Positions 1 through 5,013 of a stretch of 5,013 nucleotides of DNA are shown here, piece by piece. The stretch's first letter is position 1; every line of letters begins with the position of its first letter. The notes under the pieces are model-generated. The model ran no database searches. It was not told the origin of the DNA and saw only the letters and a program-made list of their open reading frames with translations. Source of the stretch: an uncultured Collinsella sp. (GTDB lineage Bacteria > Actinomycetota > Coriobacteriia > Coriobacteriales > Coriobacteriaceae); contig CABUMZ010000132.1 in the NCBI GenBank assembly GCA_902492825.1, positions 1-5,013 on the forward strand, in the 5' to 3' direction. The position numbers and the translations under genes were made by a program.

Positions 1-46
1 TACGGGACCACAACCCGTCGCTCTAGCCAACTGAGCTACACCCACC
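1..46 (-). tRNA. tRNA-His (anticodon GTG), 5' part; 3' part lies outside the window
   Basis: Read on the minus strand, the gene starts at 46 with the extra G(-1) typical of tRNA-His. The acceptor strand GTGGGTG follows, then U8-A9 and the D arm (GCTC...GAGC). The anticodon stem ACGGG/CCCGT encloses the loop TTGTGGT. The anticodon GTG (bases 9-11) reads CAC and CAU, so the charge is histidine. The variable loop, T arm, 3' acceptor strand and CCA would lie beyond base 1 and cannot be checked. A promoter sits about 27 bases upstream, so the gene is probably transcribed from its own start, divergently from the aminotransferase gene. Confidence 0.96.
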
Positions 47-72
47 GTGTCCTGTGCGCTTCGCGCTCGACT

Positions 73-101
73 ATTATTGCAAGGAACGCCACACGATGCA
101 A
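73..101 (-). promoter_or_regulatory. Promoter of the tRNA-His gene
   Basis: On the minus strand a -35 box TTGCAT (101-96) and a -10 box AATAAT (78-73) are separated by exactly 17 bases. The -10 matches the sigma-70-type consensus at five of six positions. The -35 matches only at TTG. Transcription would start near 66, giving a pre-tRNA leader of about 20 nt that includes a small GCGC-GAA-GCGC hairpin (56-66). The bases upstream of the -35 (about 107-135) are A/T-rich and could act as an UP element, as is common for stable RNA genes. That role is inferred. Confidence 0.72.
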
Positions 102-108
102 GCCCCAA

Positions 109-127
109 TTTTCAAGAATTTTGAAAA
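109..127. repeat. Inverted repeat TTTTCAA-N5-TTGAAAA in the divergent intergenic region
   Basis: The two perfect 7-base arms are 109-115 and 121-127, with spacer GAATT. The element lies just upstream of the -35 box of the tRNA-His promoter and about 85 bases upstream of the aminotransferase start codon. It could be part of an UP element or a protein-binding site. It has no GC-rich stem, so it is not a terminator. Confidence 0.5.
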
Positions 128-132
128 GAGTT

Positions 133-203
133 TTTCGAGACCATTTCGAGCAAATCCCACCGGTTTCATAGGAGTAAACTTGCCCCACTGCAAATCCTCG
201 AAA
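133..203 (+). promoter_or_regulatory. TTTCGAG direct repeats with an inverted CTCGAAA copy overlapping the aminotransferase RBS
   Basis: TTTCGAG occurs at 133-139 and 144-150, 11 bases apart. Its exact complement CTCGAAA occurs at 197-203, overlapping the first bases of the ribosome binding site (AAAGGA, 201-206). In mRNA either upstream copy could pair with the downstream copy and partly hide the RBS. Alternatively, the roughly one-turn spacing of the direct copies could mark a protein-binding site. The identity of the copies is seen directly; a function is inferred. I could not identify a convincing sigma-70 promoter for this gene between 128 and 200. Confidence 0.3.
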
Positions 204-211
204 GGACCGTC

Positions 212-1393
212 ATGAAAGAACTCTCCAACCGCACGGCAAGATTTACCGATTCGGTCATCCGCCGCATGACGCGCATCTCCAATAAGTACGGCGCTGTCAA
301 TCTCTCGCAGGGCTTCCCTGACTTCGATCCCCCGGCGCAGCTGCTCGATAGCCTCAGCACCATCGCCGCCGATCCCAAGCCGCTCTATCACCAGTACTCC
401 ATCACCTGGGGCTCCCAGGCCATGCGCGAGGCGCTTGCCGCCAAACAGGAGCACTTTATGGGCATGCCGGTGAACCCCAACGAGAATATCGTAGTCACCT
501 GCGGCTCCACCGAGGCCATGATGGCCGCCATGATGACGGTCACGAACCCCGGCGATAAGGTCGTCATCTTCTCGCCGTTCTACGAGAACTACGGCGCCGA
601 CACGATCCTTTCGGGTGCCGAGCCCATCTACGTGCCGCTCAACCCGCCCACATTCGACTTTGACCGCGAGACACTCGAGGCGGCCTTCCGCGACAACGAC
701 CCCAAGGCCATCGTCCTGTGCAACCCTTCCAACCCCTGCGGCAAGGTCTTTACGCGCGAGGAGCTCACCTTTATCGCCGACCTCTGCAAAAAGTACGACG
801 CCTACTGCATTACCGACGAGGTATACGAGCACATCGTCTACGCGCCCCACGAGCACGTCTATATGGCCACGCTGCCCGGCATGTTCGAGCGCACCATCAG
901 CTGCAGTTCGCTGTCTAAGACGTACTCCATCACCGGCTGGCGTCTTGGCTACACCATTGCCCCGGCCAAGATCACCGAGCGCATCAAGAAGGTCCACGAC
1001 TTCCTCACCGTGGGTGCCGCCGCTCCCCTGCAGGAAGCGGTCGTCACCGCCCTCAATTTCGACGGCAGCTATTACGATGAGGTCCTTGACCTCTATACCG
1101 CCAAACGCGACCTGTTCTGCCAAGGGCTCGATAGTATCGGACTTAAGCACAACGTACCGCAGGGCGCCTACTACGTGATGATGGATATCTCTGAGTTTGG
1201 CTACGACAGCGACCTCGAGTTCTGCAAGGACCTGGCCTCAAAGGTGGGCGTGGGCGCCGTGCCCGGCTCGAGCTTCTTCCGCGAGCCCGTCAACCATCTG
1301 ATTCGTTTCCACTTTGCCAAGCGAGACGAGACGCTTAACGCGGCGCTGGAGAACCTCAAGTCGCTACGTGATAAAATCAAGCCGCGCGGGTAA
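212..1393 (+). CDS. PLP-dependent aminotransferase, class I/II fold type I (393 aa)
   Basis: A complete transaminase of the aspartate aminotransferase (fold type I) superfamily, of usual family length; cytosolic. It moves an amino group from an amino acid to a 2-oxo acid using pyridoxal phosphate. Visible landmarks: NLSQGFPDFDPP (30-41), a substrate-end motif also found in methionine/kynurenine-type aminotransferases; GST at 98-100 for phosphate contact; NPSNPCGKV (171-179) with N174 contacting the PLP ring; D202 in TDEVYE binding the pyridine nitrogen; SSLSK with Schiff-base K236; R244 in TGWRLGY; and R365 in LIRFHFAK for the substrate carboxylate. The ATG at 212 follows AAAGGA (201-206) by 5 bases. 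The gene appears monocistronic, being closed by its own terminator. The substrate cannot be set from sequence alone: aspartate, aromatic, methionine or kynurenine activity are all possible. Confidence 0.95.
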   Translation: MKELSNRTARFTDSVIRRMTRISNKYGAVNLSQGFPDFDPPAQLLDSLSTIAADPKPLYHQYSITWGSQAMREALAAKQEHFMGMPVNPNENIVVTCGSTEAMMAAMMTVTNPGDKVVIFSPFYENYGADTILSGAEPIYVPLNPPTFDFDRETLEAAFRDNDPKAIVLCNPSNPCGKVFTREELTFIADLCKKYDAYCITDEVYEHIVYAPHEHVYMATLPGMFERTISCSSLSKTYSITGWRLGYTIAPAKITERIKKVHDFLTVGAAAPLQEAVVTALNFDGSYYDEVLDLYTAKRDLFCQGLDSIGLKHNVPQGAYYVMMDISEFGYDSDLEFCKDLASKVGVGAVPGSSFFREPVNHLIRFHFAKRDETLNAALENLKSLRDKIKPRG

Positions 1394-1420
1394 GGACGGC
1401 CCGGCAACTAAAGCAACCAA

Positions 1421-1461
1421 AGAAGCCCCGCACCGCCCGCCGCGTTGCGAGGCTTCTTTTT
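1421..1461 (+). terminator. Intrinsic terminator of the aminotransferase gene
   Basis: The arms AGAAGCC (1421-1427) and GGCTTCT (1451-1457) pair perfectly. The stem continues past one C/A mismatch with CGCA (1429-1432) and TGCG (1446-1449). The descending arm runs into a short T tract (1457-1461). It begins 28 bases after the aminotransferase stop codon. Confidence 0.85.
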
Positions 1462-1490
1462 ATAACGCTTTCTTAAATAGTTTAGAGCCC

Positions 1491-1496
1491 TATACT
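1491..1496 (+). promoter_or_regulatory. Probable -10 box for the ROK kinase gene
   Basis: TATACT matches the -10 consensus at five of six positions and lies 38 bases before the ATG, so transcription would start near 1503. The -35 is poor: the best-placed hexamer is TTTCTT (1469-1474), 16 bases upstream. A short inverted repeat TAGAG-N7-CTCTA (1483-1487 / 1495-1499) spans the -10 and could hold a repressor or simply be chance. The upstream terminator ends at 1461, so a promoter is needed here. Confidence 0.55.
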
Positions 1497-1534
1497 CTAG
1501 TCACGGAGCAACTCGTCCCAGAGAGAGGAATACT

Positions 1535-2425
1535 ATGGCAGAACAGCAGCTTATCGGAGCGCTCGAGGCCGGCGGCACCAAGATGGTCTGCGCCACGGGC
1601 TATGCAGACGGTACGGTCCTGGAGCGTGAGCAGATCGCGACCACGACCCCGCAGGAGACCGTTGAGGCCGTCAATGCATGGTTTGCCGACAAGGGCATCA
1701 CCGCGCTGGGCATCGGCGCCTTTGGCCCCACCGCAGTCAACCCCGCGTCGCCCCAATACGGCAAGATCCTGGAGACGCCCAAAACGGCATGGCGCTACTT
1801 TGATCTGCTGGGCACCATCCAAAACGAGCTCAATATTCCCTGTGGCTACGACACCGACGTCAACGTTGCCTGCTTGGGCGAGGTCACCTTTGGTTGCGCC
1901 CAGGGCCTCACCGACGTGGTCTACCTGACCATCGGCACCGGCGTGGGCGCCGGCGTGCTCTCGGGCGGTAAGCTCGTGCACGGCATGATGCATCCCGAGG
2001 CCGGCCACATCCTGGTCACGCGCGACCCGCGCGACACCATCGGCGAGCATAGCGCCTGCCCCTTCCATGACAACTGCCTCGAGGGCCTCATCGCCGGCCC
2101 TGGCGTTAAAAAGCGCTGGGATGGCAAGAGCGCCGGAGACATGGCCGATGACCCGGAGGCCATGGACCTGCTCGCAGGCTATCTGGCACAGGCGCTCATG
2201 ACCTACACGCTGTGCTACGCACCGCAAAAGATCATCATCGGCGGCGGCGTGGCCGACCACACCCCCATCGTGCCGCTCGCACGCAAAAAGTGCGCCGAGA
2301 TGCTCAACGGCTATATCGTCACGCCCGAGGTCAACGACATCGATTCCTATATTGTCAACAACAGCCTCGAGGGCAAGCAGGGCATCATGGGCTGCCTGGC
2401 CCTGGGCGCACAGGCGCTTCAGTAG
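1535..2425 (+). CDS. ROK-family sugar kinase, probable fructokinase (296 aa)
   Basis: A complete ROK (repressor, ORF, kinase) family enzyme without a DNA-binding domain, so a kinase and not a repressor. It would phosphorylate a hexose, most likely fructose, with ATP in the cytosol. The opening ALEAGGTK (9-16) is the phosphate-binding loop in the form typical of YdhR/ScrK-type ROK fructokinases. YDTDVN (105-110) holds the likely catalytic base D108. LTIGTGVGAG (131-140) is the second nucleotide loop. H158 in PEAGHI with C175, H178 and C181 in CPFHDNC form the family's zinc site. GGGV (236-239) is the adenosine-side motif. Length is normal. The ATG follows AGAGGA (1524-1529) by 5 bases. No transporter or glycosidase gene lies beside it, so the sugar is inferred from motifs only; mannose or glucose activity is possible. 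Confidence 0.93.
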   Translation: MAEQQLIGALEAGGTKMVCATGYADGTVLEREQIATTTPQETVEAVNAWFADKGITALGIGAFGPTAVNPASPQYGKILETPKTAWRYFDLLGTIQNELNIPCGYDTDVNVACLGEVTFGCAQGLTDVVYLTIGTGVGAGVLSGGKLVHGMMHPEAGHILVTRDPRDTIGEHSACPFHDNCLEGLIAGPGVKKRWDGKSAGDMADDPEAMDLLAGYLAQALMTYTLCYAPQKIIIGGGVADHTPIVPLARKKCAEMLNGYIVTPEVNDIDSYIVNNSLEGKQGIMGCLALGAQALQ

Positions 2426-2507
2426 CAGACGCACCCACAGGGCGTGGCGCGCTCGGCAAATCCAACCTACGGAACGACGCCACCACGCCTCATATAACCC
2501 CTCAAAT

Positions 2508-2554
2508 AAAAAAGGCCGCCTAGGACCAAACAATACGTCCTAGGCGGCTTTTTT
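2508..2554. terminator. Bidirectional intrinsic terminator between convergent genes
   Basis: A perfect 12-bp stem (2515-2526 with 2537-2548) encloses a 10-base loop. Six T follow on the plus strand (2549-2554). Six A precede on the plus strand (2508-2513), giving a U6 tract for minus-strand transcripts. It therefore ends the ROK kinase transcript from the left and the VanZ-like operon from the right. The stop codon of the VanZ-like gene (2540-2542) falls inside the stem. Confidence 0.95.
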
Positions 2555-2989
2555 GGCGCACATCAGCCACCGTAAGAGATATCGAAGCACAACGCCCGTT
2601 GCCGCTCCACAGCAGTCGATCATCACATCGGTGATCATGCCGGCGCGTCCCGGCACAAAGAGCTGAATCGTCTCGTCGATCGAGGGAATCAGCAGCAGGA
2701 ACACCGCCGTGGGCAGCAGCACGTCAAAGGTGCGCCGGCCCTCAAAATCAAAGGCGTGCGTTGCCAGAATGCCGAGCACCATATACTCGGTAAAATGCGC
2801 GCACTTGCGAACAACAAAGTTGGTCACCCATGCATATGGAAGTCCCACGCCGTGCAGGAAACCGCGGATAGTTTCCATGACCGTTAGACTCAGCGAGCCC
2901 GACCCCGAGCCGGGAACCAGCGAATTGCCCCAGATCAAGAGCGCCATCAGGCAGGTCACGACCGCCCATTTTCGATTGATCTTAACCAT
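2540..2989 (-). CDS. VanZ-like family membrane protein (149 aa)
   Basis: A small integral membrane protein with the VanZ-like domain, named after enterococcal VanZ, which raises teicoplanin resistance. The biochemical role of the family is not settled, and a resistance role should not be assumed here. Hydrophobic segments fall at about 8-22, 66-80, 88-103 and 123-139. Signature motifs are RKCAHFTEY (61-69; R61, H65, E68) and, after the third segment, DETIQLFVPGRAG (105-117) followed by D121 and D125 with glycines G128 and G132. I chose the ATG at 2989, 7 nt after the upstream stop. A longer frame starting at TTG (3022) would overlap the upstream gene and put a charged stretch before the first helix. 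GGAGG (3006-3002) lies 12 bases before the ATG, rather far, which fits translational coupling to the gene upstream. The last residues (AKKAA) are encoded by the terminator. Confidence 0.88.
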   Translation of the reverse strand: MVKINRKWAVVTCLMALLIWGNSLVPGSGSGSLSLTVMETIRGFLHGVGLPYAWVTNFVVRKCAHFTEYMVLGILATHAFDFEGRRTFDVLLPTAVFLLLIPSIDETIQLFVPGRAGMITDVMIDCCGAATGVVLRYLLRWLMCAKKAA

Positions 2990-2996
2990 GCAGAAG

Positions 2997-4397
2997 TTAT
3001 GCCTCCGCGCGGAGCGGCGCAAAGCTGGCGGTACCGCCCTCGATAACGCTCAGATAGGCACGGCCCGTACGCTTGGCGGTAGAGGACTGCAGGCGCTCGA
3101 TCTCTTCCTCGAGGATCTGATTGACGCGCTCGTGACGACGATTTTCCATAATGCCGGCGGCAATAGCCTCGGCCCGCTCGATGCTCTCGCGCGAGATACG
3201 GGCGGTATCCTCGGGGAGCACAGCGCTGTGACGGCCGACATAGGCGGGGGCAGCAGGCTGAGGGGCAGCGACGGGAGCGGGCGCTACAACAGGAGCGGGC
3301 TCGTCAATCTCATCCAGAATCGCGGTGGCGGCGGCCCACATGTCCTCGTGGCCCGAATAATCGGCCATGGGGACATCGACCTCGAGCGAGGCGTCCGGAA
3401 GGTCGCCGGTGTCGATGCGATCTTGGGCATCAATCGATGCGGTGATGGCTGCAGGCTCATCGAGGTCATCGAGATCGATGTCCGCGGCACCGGAGATGAT
3501 AGGCATGCTGGCGAGGTTTGCATTGTACGGCGCAGCCTCGGCCGCCTGCTGCTGGGCAGGAGCGCCCCACAGTGAGCTTTCGGCGGCACGGCGGGCGGCA
3601 ACGGCCTCCTCGTCCGCGGCCATGGCTTCATCAACGTACGAATTGTCGGCAGAAGCGTTCGCGTCCGCCGAGGTAGCACTGTAGGCGTTATTGGCTGCCG
3701 CGTTGGCGACGAGTGCCACGAAAGCCGCCGTGCTGCCCGCAGGGGCGGCCTGGGAGCCAGATACGGCGCGTGCCGCGGCGGCGATGTCGTCGCGATTGAA
3801 GGAGCCGGTCTGCCCGCCGTTGGTGAGCTCGTCGATGGCGACTTGATAGACGTCGCGCGAGTGTGCAGGGTCGCAGCTCACCGGCGAATCGTCGTCGAGC
3901 ATACTGTCGATCATGGACCAAGCCTCGTCCTCGTCCATAGCATCTGCGGCTCGAGCGATGGTAGGGACACCATCATCGGTATGACGGCGCTGGAACGCAC
4001 CAGTCAGGCCGGAAAGGAATGCCGAGGTAGACTGCTCCGACTGAGCCTGAGAAGCAGAAGCGGTAGCATAAGGAGTCGCATCCTGCTGCTGAGCTGGAAT
4101 CGAGGCGGTCTTGAACTCGCTTTGATGCTGATTGAGATTGGCGGCACCGCCCATGGCATCGGGCTGGAACAGACGCTCTTCACGCTGCGCATGGTACTCG
4201 GAGATACCCAGCGAGGCGGCATAGATACCCACGCCCGCCACCGCGCCCACGGCGAAGGGAACCGCACCCGCCACGACCGTCTCGTTCACCGACGAAAACG
4301 GTAGCGTCGCGGCATACATAACCACGGGAGCGGCAAGGCCGATCCCGCACGAAAGTCCGGCAAGGACTGCTCGTTGTGTTGCATCAGAAGAAGCCAT
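2997..4397 (-). CDS. Unrecognised membrane-anchored Ala/Asp/Glu-rich protein (466 aa)
   Basis: I do not recognise the family. Two hydrophobic segments stand at about 10-32 and 40-64, followed by the basic stretch HAQREER, which suggests that both ends are cytoplasmic. Residues 75-400 are low-complexity, rich in Ala, Asp, Glu, Gln and Ser, with few Lys, and look disordered. They include acidic clusters (155-170, 305-315), a Pro/Ala-rich linker (366-386) and two related acidic motifs with W-x6-L-D spacing at W160 and W354. The C-terminus has a charged helix, probably a coiled coil (about 404-441), and then a short glycine-containing tail. The ATG at 4397 is preceded by GGGGAG with a 5-base gap; the TTG at 4424 is in frame but has no comparable RBS. 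It is the first gene of a two-gene operon with the VanZ-like gene. A scaffold or envelope role is possible but only a guess. Confidence 0.82.
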   Translation of the reverse strand: MASSDATQRAVLAGLSCGIGLAAPVVMYAATLPFSSVNETVVAGAVPFAVGAVAGVGIYAASLGISEYHAQREERLFQPDAMGGAANLNQHQSEFKTASIPAQQQDATPYATASASQAQSEQSTSAFLSGLTGAFQRRHTDDGVPTIARAADAMDEDEAWSMIDSMLDDDSPVSCDPAHSRDVYQVAIDELTNGGQTGSFNRDDIAAAARAVSGSQAAPAGSTAAFVALVANAAANNAYSATSADANASADNSYVDEAMAADEEAVAARRAAESSLWGAPAQQQAAEAAPYNANLASMPIISGAADIDLDDLDEPAAITASIDAQDRIDTGDLPDASLEVDVPMADYSGHEDMWAAATAILDEIDEPAPVVAPAPVAAPQPAAPAYVGRHSAVLPEDTARISRESIERAEAIAAGIMENRRHERVNQILEEEIERLQSSTAKRTGRAYLSVIEGGTASFAPLRAEA

Positions 4398-4527
4398 GAG
4401 CTCTCCCCATCTTCCAGCACCCAAATCGCATCATTCAGTTGGCTGCGCGAGAGAAGATGAAGCGGGGCTATGCCCCAAAGCAACGGTATATGGTTCGTTT
4501 CATCTGCGTTATCCGTCGCGAAGCTTA
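4398..4527 (-). promoter_or_regulatory. Long 5' leader of the membrane-protein operon, with a GGGGC/GCCCC hairpin
   Basis: From the predicted transcription start near 4527 to the ATG at 4397 is about 130 nt without a supported ORF. It contains a compact hairpin GGGGC-N3-GCCCC (4464-4476) with no T tract after it, so it is not a terminator. A weaker AGCTT-TT-AAGCT stem lies close to the start of the transcript (about 4521-4532). I recognise no known riboswitch. The RBS GGGGAG lies at the end of the leader. Confidence 0.35.
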
Positions 4528-4533
4528 AAAGCT

Positions 4534-4562
4534 ATTATGCGAAACCGCCCAGTCGATTGCAA
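4534..4562 (-). promoter_or_regulatory. Promoter of the unknown membrane protein / VanZ-like operon
   Basis: On the minus strand a -35 box TTGCAA (4562-4557) and a -10 box CATAAT (4539-4534) are 17 bases apart. The -10 matches consensus at five of six positions and the -35 at four of six. The start of transcription would be near 4527. It lies downstream of the rho terminator, so the operon can be expressed independently of rho. An inverted repeat GCCAGT-N13-ACTGGC (4600-4605 / 4619-4624) sits about 40 bases upstream of the -35. Confidence 0.72.
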
Positions 4563-4639
4563 GCGACGATGTCGGATTGAAACGGGAAACCTGCTGCTTG
4601 CCAGTCTTATGGTCGATAACTGGCGCCGGGTGGCGATAT

Positions 4640-4670
4640 AAAAAGGGCCGAGGCGCAAGCCCCGACCCTT
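4640..4670 (-). terminator. Intrinsic terminator of rho
   Basis: On the minus strand the arms AGGGTCGGGGC (4669-4659) and GCCTCGGCCCT (4654-4644) form an 11-bp stem, with two G-T wobble pairs, around the 4-base loop TTGC. A TTTTTAT tract follows (4644-4638). It starts 38 bases after the rho stop codon. Confidence 0.92.
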
Positions 4671-4707
4671 CATCGCGCCGGCAATAACGCCGCGTGCGGT
4701 TGACGAC

Positions 4708-5013
4708 TTAGAACGTCTGCTCGTAGTCGCTATGCTTTTTGGCCGAACGCACCAGGAACTCCTGGTTGGTGTTGGTGCCCTTGAGGCCCTTGATAAACGA
4801 TGCGGCCGCGCGCTCGGTATTGTTCATGCCGGCGAGGATGCGACGCAGACCAAAGACAAACGGGCGCATCTGCTCGTCGACCAGCAGGTCCTCGTTGCGC
4901 GTACCCGAGGCAACAGGGTCGATGGCCGGGAAAATGCGGCGATCGGCCAGGTCGCGGTCGAGCTTGAGCTCCATGTTGCCGGTACCCTTGAACTCCTCAA
5001 AAATGACCTCGTC
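4708..5013 (-). CDS. rho: Transcription termination factor Rho, C-terminal 101 residues (partial, 5' end outside the window)
   Basis: This is the last part of the hexameric RNA-dependent ATPase/helicase that ends transcription at Rho-dependent sites. The frame enters at base 5013 and reads DEVIFEEFKGTGNMEL, almost identical to the matching stretch of E. coli Rho. The motif RRIFPAID follows (25-32 of this fragment), then SGTR (36-39). By alignment with E. coli Rho from memory, R26 and R39 match R353 and R366, the latter being the arginine finger that acts on ATP in the neighbouring subunit. The tail is a helical region (about 45-90) ending in DYEQTF and TAA. The N-terminal RNA-binding domain and the Walker motifs lie outside the window. 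The fragment looks intact, and a strong intrinsic terminator follows. Confidence 0.97.
   Translation of the reverse strand, partial: DEVIFEEFKGTGNMELKLDRDLADRRIFPAIDPVASGTRNEDLLVDEQMRPFVFGLRRILAGMNNTERAAASFIKGLKGTNTNQEFLVRSAKKHSDYEQTF

Noticed and set aside
74..1150. 358-codon open frame on the minus strand opposite the aminotransferase
   Set aside because: It lies antisense to a gene with all expected catalytic motifs, runs across the tRNA promoter, and its translation is a Gly/Val/Asp-rich mix with no recognisable domain. Long antisense frames are expected in GC-rich DNA.
1490..2533. 347-codon open frame on the minus strand opposite the ROK kinase
   Set aside because: It is antisense to a clearly real kinase gene, starts within the kinase terminator region and shows no family motifs.
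2990..3022. TTG-initiated longer form of the VanZ-like protein (11 extra residues)
   Set aside because: It would overlap the upstream gene by 26 bases and lacks a matching RBS; the ATG at 2989 fits the family N-terminus better.
2709..3575. 288-codon open frame on the plus strand opposite the VanZ-like and unknown membrane genes
   Set aside because: It spans the junction of two minus-strand genes that have motifs, RBSs and a shared terminator, and its own translation is low-complexity.
4398..4424. TTG-initiated longer form of the unknown membrane protein (9 extra residues)
   Set aside because: The ATG at 4397 has a well-placed GGGGAG, which in the longer form would itself be coding sequence.
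4464..4476. GGGGC/GCCCC hairpin as a terminator
   Set aside because: There is no T tract on either side, and it lies between a promoter and its gene.
4396..4641. 81-codon plus-strand open frame in the rho-operon gap
   Set aside because: It overlaps the start of the unknown protein gene, its leader and its promoter on the other strand, has no clear RBS and no recognisable features.

Overview
The window looks like ordinary chromosomal DNA from a high-GC Gram-positive bacterium. The style (GC-rich codon use, a zinc-type ROK kinase, a VanZ-like protein, and a Rho whose C-terminus is close to the actinobacterial form) fits an actinobacterium, and a Coriobacteriia/Collinsella-type gut bacterium is my best guess. 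That assignment rests on recognition, not on a search. There is no mobile element, CRISPR array, phage gene or sign of recent transfer.

Layout. Bases 1-46 are the 5' part of a tRNA-His gene on the minus strand, with a good promoter at 73-101. The divergent gene at 212-1393 (+) encodes a complete PLP-dependent class I/II aminotransferase and ends in an intrinsic terminator (1421-1461). A second single-gene unit at 1535-2425 (+) encodes a ROK-family sugar kinase, probably a fructokinase, with its own -10 box and terminator. That terminator (2508-2554) is bidirectional and also ends the convergent minus-strand unit. The minus-strand unit has a promoter at 4534-4562, a roughly 130-nt leader, an unrecognised Ala/Asp/Glu-rich membrane-anchored protein (2997-4397), and a small VanZ-like membrane protein (2540-2989) 7 nt downstream. 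Upstream on the same strand is the 3' end of rho (4708-5013, partial) with its own terminator (4640-4670).

The genes do not form one pathway. The aminotransferase and kinase are separate metabolic genes, rho is transcription housekeeping, and the unknown protein plus the VanZ-like protein form the only evident operon, probably at the cell envelope. The 310-base gap 4398-4707 holds the rho terminator, an inverted repeat, the promoter and the leader of this operon; I see no gene in it.

I found no clearly new system. The points most worth a second look are: (i) the unknown two-helix acidic protein, with two copies of an acidic W-x6-LD motif; (ii) the VanZ-like gene, whose last codons and stop lie inside the terminator hairpin; and (iii) repeated TTTCGAG/CTCGAAA elements in front of the aminotransferase that could mask its ribosome binding site.
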